Shown here piece after piece: positions 1 to 7,444 of a DNA stretch of 64,000 nt. Source of the DNA: Paenibacillus oleatilyticus (GTDB taxonomy: Bacteria; Bacillota; Bacilli; Paenibacillales; NBRC-103111); contig NZ_JAHNZO010000025.1 in NCBI RefSeq assembly GCF_018998565.1, forward strand, positions 51,357 to 115,356, given 5' to 3'. Under the pieces are notes generated by a model. The model made no database searches and was not told the DNA's origin. It worked only from the letters and a program-made list of their open reading frames with translations. The position numbers and the translations under genes are program-made. The first letter of the stretch is position 1. Each line of letters opens with the position of its first letter.

Positions 1-1712
1 CCGAAGCGCTGCTGTACGGTGTGGCCGCAGTCGTTATTGCGCTGATGGCCAGCGTCATTCCGGCCATTGTCTATGCCAAAGCCTCCATCGTGAGCTATAA
101 GCAGAAGCTGGCCAGATCGGATCGAAAACCGTTTTGGCAGCGCTGGTTTTTGGATGTGGCGCTGATCGGTCTGGTGGGCTACGGGTATTACCTGTTCCAC
201 GACCGGCAAGATTTATTCAGCCGGACCGGGCTTACGACCGATCAGTTGAGCGTGAACCCGCTGCTGTTTTTTATTCCGGCATTGTCGATCATTGCGCTTG
301 GACTGTTTTTCCTGCGCATTTTCCCGTGGCTGCTCCGCTTCGGCAACTGGCTGGGCAAAAGGCTGCTGCCGGTTCCCGTCTATCTGACGCTGACCCAGCT
401 CTCGCGTTCGTCTACGGCGTACTATCCGCTCATGCTGCTGCTCATTTTGACGCTCGGGCTCGGCATCTACAACGCTTCGGCGGCTCGGACGATCGATTTG
501 AACTCGACGGAGCGGGTGCTTTACGCCTACGGCACCGATGTTACCATGAGAGCGGAATGGACTTCCGTATCCGACGATCTGCCGTCAACGTCCAACCCGA
601 ACAAGGGCGGGCAAGGGCAAGGGCAGGGGCAAGGGCAAGGGCAAGGCGGAGGAAAGAACCCGGGTCAGGGAGGCGGCGGTCAGCCGGGAGGTCCAGGGGA
701 ACCGCCGCCAAAGCTGCGTTTCATTGAGCCTCCGTTCCAAGTGTTTCGGGAGCTGGAAGGCGTCGAGCACGCAGCACGCGTGCTGCAATCGAAGGGGAAT
801 GTGGTCGTTTCCGGCAAGTCGCTCGGACAGGGCATGCTGATGGGCGTCGATAACGTCGATTTCGCGAAAGTGGCCTGGTTCCGCAAAGATTTGTACAAGA
901 CGCATCCTTACAACTACTTGAATTTGTTGGGGCAATATGAGCAAGCGGTCATCATTCCGACCTCTTTTGCCGAAAAACATCATATCAAGTCGGGGGATTT
1001 GATCAGCATTTCGGTTTCCAGCCAGCCGGTCGAGTTTGTCGTGGTAGCTACCGTGCCTTACTGGCCGAGCCAGTATCCGGATCAGACGCCGTTTTTTATC
1101 GCCAACCTCGACTATGTGTACGATCAAGCGCCTGTCGTACCTTATGACGTATGGATGAAAATGAAAGACGGAGCCAAGGTGGCGCCGGTCATTGAAGCGC
1201 TCAAAGCCAAAAATATCGGCATTGCCAGCGTCAAAGACGTCCGCAACGAACTGATCACGCAGAAAAAGCACCCGGCGCGCGGCGGCGTGTTCGGCATCTT
1301 GAGCCTCGGTTTTCTCGTATCCGTTCTTGTCTCGTTGATCGGCTACATTTTGTACTGGTTTTTCAACTTGTCCAGCCGGGTCGTTCAGTTCGGCGTGCTG
1401 CGTGCTATGGGATTGTCGCGCCGGCAGCTTACGGGCATGCTGCTGCTTGAGCAGATGTTTACCGCCGGTCTGGCCATTGCACTCGGTCTCGGCATCGGCA
1501 AACTGACGAGCTACTTGTTCCTGCCGTTCCTGCAAACTGCGGAGAACGTTAAGACGCAGGTGCCTCCGTTCCGCGTTATATTCGATGCGAGAGATACCGA
1601 TCAGTTGTATGTCGTCATAGCCGTTATGATGCTGACCGGTGCCGGGTTGTTGTTCCTTCACATCAGAAGGCTACGCGTACACCAGGCCGTGAAGCTGGGA
1701 GAGGAGAAATGA
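1..1712 (+). CDS. FtsX-type ABC transporter permease, 5' end cut off
   Basis: The frame is open from base 3 to the TGA at 1710-1712, so about 569 C-terminal residues are seen and the true start lies outside the window. Several hydrophobic segments near the left edge are followed by a long extracellular loop and three C-terminal membrane segments. The last part carries the typical FtsX/MacB signature (VVQFGVLRAMGLSRRQL). The loop contains a Gly/Gln run (GQGQGQGQ...) encoded by a hexamer repeat at 605-646. The ATPase gene starts four bases downstream, so the two form one ABC complex. The family moves lipoproteins, peptides or lipids, or transmits force to cell-wall enzymes; the substrate here is unknown. 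Confidence 0.88.
   Translation, partial: EALLYGVAAVVIALMASVIPAIVYAKASIVSYKQKLARSDRKPFWQRWFLDVALIGLVGYGYYLFHDRQDLFSRTGLTTDQLSVNPLLFFIPALSIIALGLFFLRIFPWLLRFGNWLGKRLLPVPVYLTLTQLSRSSTAYYPLMLLLILTLGLGIYNASAARTIDLNSTERVLYAYGTDVTMRAEWTSVSDDLPSTSNPNKGGQGQGQGQGQGQGGGKNPGQGGGGQPGGPGEPPPKLRFIEPPFQVFRELEGVEHAARVLQSKGNVVVSGKSLGQGMLMGVDNVDFAKVAWFRKDLYKTHPYNYLNLLGQYEQAVIIPTSFAEKHHIKSGDLISISVSSQPVEFVVVATVPYWPSQYPDQTPFFIANLDYVYDQAPVVPYDVWMKMKDGAKVAPVIEALKAKNIGIASVKDVRNELITQKKHPARGGVFGILSLGFLVSVLVSLIGYILYWFFNLSSRVVQFGVLRAMGLSRRQLTGMLLLEQMFTAGLAIALGLGIGKLTSYLFLPFLQTAENVKTQVPPFRVIFDARDTDQLYVVIAVMMLTGAGLLFLHIRRLRVHQAVKLGEEK
605..646 (+). repeat. GGGCAA hexamer repeat inside permease gene
   Basis: About seven imperfect copies of GGGCAA or GGGC variants occur in phase, coding a Gly-Gln run in the extracellular loop. 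The spacing GGG-N3-GGG-N3-GGG also fits a G-quadruplex motif on the coding strand. Six-base units change copy number without shifting the frame. Confidence 0.8.
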
Positions 1713-1716
1713 TGCA

Positions 1717-2595
1717 GTGATTCATTGCGACGGGCTCGTCAAAATATACAAGACCGACGATATCGAGGTCGTTGCGCTTCATGGGCTGAACATTTCCGTC
1801 GCCCAAGGGGAAATGATGGCGATCATCGGAAACAGCGGCAGCGGCAAGTCGACGTTACTGAACATTCTGGGGGGGCTGGACCGCCCCTCCGCCGGCCAGG
1901 TGCGCGTAGGCGAATGGAACCTGCTGAAAATAACGGACGACGAGCTGGTGCAGTACAAGCGCAAAACCGTCGGCTTCATCTGGCAGAACAATGCGCGTAA
2001 CCTCATTCCTTACTTGACGGCGCTCGAGAACGTGGAAATGCCGATGATTCTCAGCGGCCAGTACGACCGCGCCTATGCAAAGCAACTGCTGGAGTGGGTC
2101 GGCCTCAAAGAACGGCTCAACAACAAGCTGCAGCAGTTGTCCGGCGGCGAGCAGCAGCGGGTGGCGATTGCCATTGCGCTTGCGAATCGCCCGTCCTTGC
2201 TGTTGGCTGATGAACCGACCGGTTCCGTTGATACGCGGACGTCGGATATGATCATGGACATTTTCCGGCATCTGAATTCCGAGCTTGGCGTGACCATCGT
2301 TATCGTAACCCACGATATGGCGCTTGCCGGCAAGGTGGACCGCGTCGTCGCCATCCGCGACGGGATGACGAGCACCGAATTCGTCAAGCGCAACCCGAAC
2401 CTGGACGCCGAAGGCGAGACGGCGGTGTCGCACGGATCGATTCACGATGTCCATGAAGAATATGTCGTGCTCGACCGGGCGGGACGGCTTCAAATTCCGA
2501 GGGCGTATTTGCAGGCGCTCGGAATCGAAGGAAAAGCATCAATGGAATTCGACGGCGAGAAAATCATTATACGTACGCCGAAGTCGCTGGATTAG
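1717..2595 (+). CDS. ABC transporter ATPase with AbrB-like C-terminal tail
   Basis: This is a MacB/LolD-type ATPase of 292 residues. Walker A (GNSGSGKST, about residue 40), the signature LSGGEQQR and Walker B (LLLADEPTG) are intact, as is the switch histidine in VTHD. The start is GTG at 1717, eight bases after the SD-like GGAGAGGAG that overlaps the permease stop; ATG codons just before it run into a stop. After the usual ATPase end near residue 235 there is an extra tail. Residues 250-290 (DRAGRLQIPRAYLQALGI, then MEFDGEKIIIRTP) match the swapped-hairpin AbrB/SpoVT pattern. That tail is unusual and could bind DNA, dimerise or be purely structural. It pairs with the upstream permease. Confidence 0.92.
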   Translation: MIHCDGLVKIYKTDDIEVVALHGLNISVAQGEMMAIIGNSGSGKSTLLNILGGLDRPSAGQVRVGEWNLLKITDDELVQYKRKTVGFIWQNNARNLIPYLTALENVEMPMILSGQYDRAYAKQLLEWVGLKERLNNKLQQLSGGEQQRVAIAIALANRPSLLLADEPTGSVDTRTSDMIMDIFRHLNSELGVTIVIVTHDMALAGKVDRVVAIRDGMTSTEFVKRNPNLDAEGETAVSHGSIHDVHEEYVVLDRAGRLQIPRAYLQALGIEGKASMEFDGEKIIIRTPKSLD

Positions 2596-2603
2596 CACGA
2601 AGG

Positions 2604-2749
2604 ATTTCGGGAAGCGGAGAGAACCGTATAAACCGATGAGTTGTTCGAATCTTCCAATCCGAACATTAAGCTGGAAGCAATGGCAAAGTGAGGGGGATGC
2701 CTTGCTCCTGAAAATGAAAGAAAACCCGAATGCGTCTTTCGATCATTAA
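2604..2749 (+). pseudogene. Scar of a deleted solute-binding protein paralogue
   Basis: Bases 2635-2690 encode DELFESSNPNIKLE, which matches the N-terminal ELFEFANPNIKLE of the next gene. Bases 2675-2749 encode KQWQSEGDALLLKMKENPNA and then SFDH-stop, which matches that gene's C-terminus (KQWQTEGDAMLQKIKENPNA). The two pieces are in different frames and meet around 2673-2682 (GAAGCAATGG). About 1.1 kb that separates them in the intact gene (roughly 3024-4187) is missing. This is the remnant of a tandem paralogue that lost its middle. No product is expected. Confidence 0.8.
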
Positions 2750-2807
2750 TCTTTTGTTAAATACTTCCTTGATTATACATAGAAACTAATCCGGAGGGAT
2801 CCTGAAA

Positions 2808-4277
2808 ATGCAAAAATATGTTAAGAAGACGGTGGCTGTATCGCTCTGCGTCGGCTTGATGGCGCCGACACTGGTTGCATGCACGAAATCCGGCAGCGGG
2901 GACAGCAAAACCGAGAAAGTGCTTCGGATCGCAACCAGCATGGGATATGGCGGGGACAACGAGTATTTCCGGCAGCAGTTCACCGAATTGTTCGAATTTG
3001 CGAATCCGAACATTAAGCTGGAATTCATCTCGACATCGGATGACCGTTACATGTATGGGGGCCGCCCGGATCCGAAGGAAAAGCCGAAAGATCCGATGGA
3101 TAAGCTAAAGGAAGTCATGACGGGCGATAGTCCGCCCGATGTCGTGATGGTTGGTTACGATCAACTGCCGGAGCTGATCAGCAACAATATGCTGAAGCAG
3201 CTCGATCAGGACATCGCGAAGGACAAATTCGATACGTCCGATATCGTTCCTGCGGTCATCGAGGGCATTAAAAAGGCGGGCGACGGCAAAATTTATGCGC
3301 TGGCGCCGACCTTCTACTCCTCCGCGCTTATCTACAATAAGAAAATATTCGACGAAGCCGGAGTTCAGTATCCGACCGACAAGATGACCTGGGATCAAAC
3401 GTTCGATCTGGCCCGCAGATTGACGAAAGGGGAAGGGGAGAACCGCAAGTACGGCTTCTCGTTCTCGACGCACAACATGGGGGATGACATTTTCTACGCG
3501 ACAAATATGTATACGGCGCCGCTCGATCTCAAAACTTTCGACGATAAAGGCGAGAAGATGACCGTCGATTCCGATCAATGGGAAAAAGTGTGGAAGACGC
3601 TGCTGCAGCTAAAAACCGAGAAGATTTTGCCTGAGCCGGTCGACTTCTCCAAACGGCGCAACCCTGGGCCTAACGAAGACTACAACCCGTTCATGGACGA
3701 CGATTTCATATCCGGTCGTGCAGCGATGTCTATCATAAACTACTATCAAATTGGCCAGTATACGAACGTCATGAAAAATGCGGCGAATATCAAAGGCTTC
3801 ACCCCGTTCGAATGGGATGTCGTTACGGTACCTGTGCATCAGGAAGCGCCGGAATACGGCGGCAACATCAGTCTGGACGGTCTGATGGGCATTAACGCCA
3901 AGGCCCAGAACCCCGAGGACGCCTGGAAATTTATCAAGTTTATCAACGGCGAGGAATGGGCGAAGCTGAAAGGCAGCAGCAGCCACAATTTGGTATCGCG
4001 TCAAAAGTACATCAAGCCGAAGGAGGGCGCAGAAATCAACATCAAAGCGTTCACGACACTGCTTCCTGCGCCAAGCCGGGACTACAAGATTTATCGCGAA
4101 AAACCGGGCTTGTACGAAGTGGAGCGCCTTGGCTCCCAAAAATTCCAGCAAGTCGTCCAAAATAAGCTGCAAGTGCGCGATGCGCTCAAGCAATGGCAAA
4201 CGGAAGGCGATGCGATGCTGCAAAAAATTAAAGAGAATCCGAATGCTCAGTTTGATTCGATGATGCAGGGGGGATAA
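2808..4277 (+). CDS. Extracellular solute-binding protein (family 1) lipoprotein
   Basis: This is a 489-residue lipoprotein. The signal peptide ends in a lipobox (APTLVAC, Cys at about residue 25), followed by a Ser/Gly linker. The body has the family-1 sugar-binder pattern (TSDDRYMYGG, PPDVVMVGYDQL, EDAWKFIKFINGEEWAK). It is preceded by CGGAGGGATCC at 2791. It would be anchored outside the membrane. No binding-protein-dependent permease pair lies next to it. Its neighbours are an FtsX-type ABC pair upstream and a secreted protein 68 bp downstream, so it may have been recruited to that module rather than to sugar import. The remnant upstream shows the gene was once duplicated. Confidence 0.88.
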   Translation: MQKYVKKTVAVSLCVGLMAPTLVACTKSGSGDSKTEKVLRIATSMGYGGDNEYFRQQFTELFEFANPNIKLEFISTSDDRYMYGGRPDPKEKPKDPMDKLKEVMTGDSPPDVVMVGYDQLPELISNNMLKQLDQDIAKDKFDTSDIVPAVIEGIKKAGDGKIYALAPTFYSSALIYNKKIFDEAGVQYPTDKMTWDQTFDLARRLTKGEGENRKYGFSFSTHNMGDDIFYATNMYTAPLDLKTFDDKGEKMTVDSDQWEKVWKTLLQLKTEKILPEPVDFSKRRNPGPNEDYNPFMDDDFISGRAAMSIINYYQIGQYTNVMKNAANIKGFTPFEWDVVTVPVHQEAPEYGGNISLDGLMGINAKAQNPEDAWKFIKFINGEEWAKLKGSSSHNLVSRQKYIKPKEGAEINIKAFTTLLPAPSRDYKIYREKPGLYEVERLGSQKFQQVVQNKLQVRDALKQWQTEGDAMLQKIKENPNAQFDSMMQGG

Positions 4278-4345
4278 GATGTCCCTTCTCAGCAAGAATG
4301 CGGGCAGTACGTTCGGAGTGAAACTCAACAAGGAGGAACAACAAG

Positions 4346-6556
4346 ATGAATTCCAAACGCAAACGATATAAAACTTGCATAGTTCTGCTGGCAGCCGTAC
4401 TTGCCTTCGGGTCGGCGCTCCCCGCCTTTGCGGCGGAGAGCGGCGGCACGACCCCGCCTTCGGGGACAACGGCGACAGTCTCGACAGGGACCGCTCCGGC
4501 GATCGGAAAGGTCGCTCTTAACGCGACCAGCTATTTCGAGCTTAAAAATGTGGTCATGATGCCGGAGCAAGGTAACAAGACCGTGACATTCACCGTAGGG
4601 GTCCACAACGGAGGGACGACCGACCTGCAGTTCATCGATTACTGGCCGCGGCTGCGGACGAAAAGCGGCAACCAAATTTCCGTTCGCGTCCTGCCGCAGG
4701 ACAAGGATAAAAACCGCATTCCGGCCAAGTCGAGCCAAGACATCAGCTTTTACGCAACGGTGAACGAATCGACGGACCTGAAAGATCTTATTTTTGAAAT
4801 TATCAAATGGGACTTCAGCATGCCGGAGGCGGATTTTGTGCGGAAAATCGGAGATGTGAGCGTTCCTGACGACTATTCCGTCGTTACGCAGGCCGGTCAA
4901 GCACATACCATTCAAATGGCAAGCAATCCTGTCAAAGGCACCATCAAAAAAGTATTGATGAGCAAGAACGAGAAAAATTATACTCCGACCGTCGTCCTTA
5001 ATCTGGAGAACGTAGGCTCAAAGAGCGTAGCGGTACCCGGATATCAATATTTGCTTCGCACAAGCGAAGGGTACATGTATCCGCTTGACGCCAAGACGGT
5101 AAAAGATTTGACCCTCAATCCGCAAACGAACAAAGATATCGACCTTACGGGGTCCGTTCCGGTCTCCGTCTCAACGGAAGGCTGGCAGCTCGTGATCGTT
5201 CAGAACGCGCAGGATTTGAAGCTGAATCTGCCGATTGCTTTCTTCGCTTTACCGGCCGTATCGGATACGGACGGGGTAGACACGGGCAAAGCCTTCAGCT
5301 TCACGAACAAAGCGGGTACCTACACGGCTCAACTGAACACCGTCCAAAGGCTGCCTTGGGAGGATCAGGATATTTTGACCGCAGGGTTTACGCTTTCCAA
5401 CAAAGGTCCCGAAGCGCTTCCGATCCCGGATCTGACAGGGTATTTCAAGCTGGACGACAACGTGAAGGTGGAAGCGAAGCTGGTTCGGACGGACAATGTC
5501 ATCGGTCTGGCTCCGAATGCAGAAGCTCAATTCCAGTTTATCGGAAAAATTCCTTACACGTCGCAATTCGGCAAGGTCAAGCTTGTGCTGCAAGAGAAAA
5601 CAGGCAGCGGCAGCAGCGACGGCAAGACAGACCAGCAGACGGCGGCGAGCGATTTGCTCGAATTCGTACACCGCTCGGAGCTGATGAACATCCCTTATAA
5701 TAACTTCGGCGAAACGTATAAAGTGACCAATGTGGGCCGCAGTGTAAGCTACAAGGTACGCTCCGTCACAACATATGCGGGGGACACGGCCGATACGTAT
5801 ACCGCTCTTCTCGAAGTGGGCAATTTGGAAACAAGAGCATCCGACATCTCGAAGCTGGTAGGCTATTTCAAGACAGCCCAAGGAAGATATTATCCGGCAT
5901 CCATCTCCGAGGTTAAATCAAAAATCAGTCCGGACGGAAAGGCGCTTCTCCTGCTTTCGACTAATATTGCGAAAGGGTTCCCGACCTCCGGCATGAGCGT
6001 GATTATCGGCGAAGCCGTAACCGAAGGCAAATTGACCGAGGCGGATAAAAAACCAGATGCTTATGTCAACGCTGCGGCATACTGGCTGCCGCAAGAAGAG
6101 TTTACGGTCAAGAAAGACTTCAAAAATATAGATCTCGTGCCTTACCAGCTCTCGCTTAGTAATATTCGCTCCATAATCGATCAACAAGGCGTAAAGCTCA
6201 AGTTGGACTACGAGCTTACCAAAGATTTAATGCTGACCACGAACATGGAAGGGCGCAAACTGATTCTTGAGCTTGATGACGCTGACCGAAAAATTAAATT
6301 TAACAAAGAGTTTGATTTCAAAGACTTCGACGGTGGGTCGACTGATAAACAAGGTACGGCCAGCGGTAAGCTTGATCCGAAGGACAAGATCTTCATCGGA
6401 AAGCATAAGGACTTGGAATTGCAAGCTGACGATAAAAATCTGATTTTTGAAGTTAGCTATGTAAAAAAATTCAAGCTTAACCTTTACGATTCGTTCCAAG
6501 GACAAAAGAAGCTGATTGCTACTAAAGAGGTCGAGTGGTTTATTACCACGGAATAA
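4346..6556 (+). CDS. Large secreted beta-rich protein, paralogue of the 11893-13710 product
   Basis: The product has 736 residues with a Sec signal peptide (basic start, hydrophobic core, ALPAFAAES cleavage region) and a Ser/Gly/Thr-rich linker. The mature part shows at least four diverged copies of a module of about 65 residues, near residues 75, 215, 345 and 485. The pattern is an N-x-G turn, a short aliphatic-Pro strand (AVPGYQY, PIPDLTGYF), a T-x-G-x-Y-Y strand and a Pro/Gly loop. No sortase motif, S-layer homology domain or catalytic signature was found. The start has AAGGAGG upstream at 4330. A strong terminator follows at 6582, so it closes the first module. I do not recognise a named family; a surface or scaffold role beside the transporter is inferred. 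Confidence 0.8.
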   Translation: MNSKRKRYKTCIVLLAAVLAFGSALPAFAAESGGTTPPSGTTATVSTGTAPAIGKVALNATSYFELKNVVMMPEQGNKTVTFTVGVHNGGTTDLQFIDYWPRLRTKSGNQISVRVLPQDKDKNRIPAKSSQDISFYATVNESTDLKDLIFEIIKWDFSMPEADFVRKIGDVSVPDDYSVVTQAGQAHTIQMASNPVKGTIKKVLMSKNEKNYTPTVVLNLENVGSKSVAVPGYQYLLRTSEGYMYPLDAKTVKDLTLNPQTNKDIDLTGSVPVSVSTEGWQLVIVQNAQDLKLNLPIAFFALPAVSDTDGVDTGKAFSFTNKAGTYTAQLNTVQRLPWEDQDILTAGFTLSNKGPEALPIPDLTGYFKLDDNVKVEAKLVRTDNVIGLAPNAEAQFQFIGKIPYTSQFGKVKLVLQEKTGSGSSDGKTDQQTAASDLLEFVHRSELMNIPYNNFGETYKVTNVGRSVSYKVRSVTTYAGDTADTYTALLEVGNLETRASDISKLVGYFKTAQGRYYPASISEVKSKISPDGKALLLLSTNIAKGFPTSGMSVIIGEAVTEGKLTEADKKPDAYVNAAAYWLPQEEFTVKKDFKNIDLVPYQLSLSNIRSIIDQQGVKLKLDYELTKDLMLTTNMEGRKLILELDDADRKIKFNKEFDFKDFDGGSTDKQGTASGKLDPKDKIFIGKHKDLELQADDKNLIFEVSYVKKFKLNLYDSFQGQKKLIATKEVEWFITTE

Positions 6557-6581
6557 TATTTTACTTTTTTTTGATGAAACG

Positions 6582-6629
6582 AAACCGTTTCTGCATCAGT
6601 TGCGTAAAACTGTGCAGAAGCGGTTTTTT
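6582..6629 (+). terminator. Rho-independent terminator
   Basis: AACCGTTTCTGCA pairs with TGCAGAAGCGGTT (one G-U pair) across an 18-base loop and is followed by a T run. It ends the first export module. Confidence 0.85.
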
Positions 6630-6682
6630 GCTGGGAACTCAGTGACATCTATGAATAATTGGTTAAAAGTTCATTGGGGGGA

Positions 6683-6744
6683 TTGACAGGTTTTTCAAGA
6701 CGATTTATTGTTATTAACGTTAACAACATTCTTAACGATGTTAA
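6683..6744 (+). promoter_or_regulatory. Promoter and palindromic operators of the GbsR-like gene
   Basis: TTGACA at 6683-6688 and TATTGT at 6706-6711 are 17 bp apart. A perfect palindrome, TTAACGTTAA (6714-6723), overlaps the expected start of transcription. A second dyad, TTAAC-GAT-GTTAA, lies at 6732-6744. A related CGTTAACG lies inside the RND promoter at 7341. This layout suggests autorepression by the regulator encoded just downstream. Confidence 0.6.
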
Positions 6745-6766
6745 TTCAATGAATAAGGAGAAAATA

Positions 6767-7276
6767 ATGAGTAAACCGCATCTCTCGTTCGGTGAGTATA
6801 AGTGGACGGTCACCCAACAAATGTCCCGGACTTTTGAATTGGAAGGATTCAGCCCGCTGGTCGGCAAAATATTCGGCCTCCTTTTATTTGCGCCCAAACC
6901 GGTCAGCCTGCAGGAAATCGCCGATCAGCTTGGTGTAACGAAAGCAGCCGTTAGCGTCCAGGTCCGTGCGTTGGAAAAATACTCCATGTGCCAAAAAGTT
7001 CCGTTGAGAAGCGATCGCAAAGACTACTATTACATATCCGACGATTTCACACTGATCAGCATGCGGGCCAGCAAGCAAAAAATCGAATCGATTACCAGGC
7101 AATGCGAAGAATTGTTGTTCACTCTTAAAGGAATGTCTCAGATTGATGAGGAGGAAACAGAATCCTTTGAGGTTTCCAAGCGAAGGTTTACGGAAGTTTC
7201 CGCGATGTACCGGATGTTTTTATCTCGACTGGAGGGGATCGAAGAGGAGTGGAGCCGATTAAGAGAGCAGCTATAA
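6767..7276 (+). CDS. GbsR/MarR-type transcriptional regulator
   Basis: This is a 169-residue winged-helix protein. The helix-turn-helix is PVSLQEIADQLGVTKAAVSVQVRALE, in which an ArsR/MarR-like recognition helix is clear, and a wing follows (LRSDRKDYYYISDDF). The C-terminal half is helical and probably dimerises. The order and length match GbsR-type repressors, known from choline and glycine-betaine control, but the neighbours here are efflux genes. ATG at 6767 is chosen because AAGGAG lies at 6755; longer upstream reading would run through the operator palindromes. It lies 168 bp before the RND pump gene in the same direction and probably controls it. Confidence 0.85.
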   Translation: MSKPHLSFGEYKWTVTQQMSRTFELEGFSPLVGKIFGLLLFAPKPVSLQEIADQLGVTKAAVSVQVRALEKYSMCQKVPLRSDRKDYYYISDDFTLISMRASKQKIESITRQCEELLFTLKGMSQIDEEETESFEVSKRRFTEVSAMYRMFLSRLEGIEEEWSRLREQL

Positions 7277-7332
7277 ACAGATAGACGAAAGACGGGACGC
7301 CCGGATTTTTTTTATGTTATGACTTTTTTCAC

Positions 7333-7362
7333 CTTACAGCCGTTAACGAACCAAGCTATACT
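7333..7362 (+). promoter_or_regulatory. RND operon promoter with CGTTAACG in the spacer
   Basis: A -35-like CTTACA (7333-7338) and -10 TATACT (7357-7362) are 18 bp apart. The 8-bp palindrome CGTTAACG (7341-7348) sits between them and resembles the operators before the GbsR-like gene, so repression by that regulator is likely. Confidence 0.5.
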
Positions 7363-7444
7363 GAAAAAAGATTTATGGAAAATGAAGGGGTAACCGGAAA
7401 CGCCTCGTCTAAGTAGTCAGCAACCGTAATGGAGGAGTAGAGAG

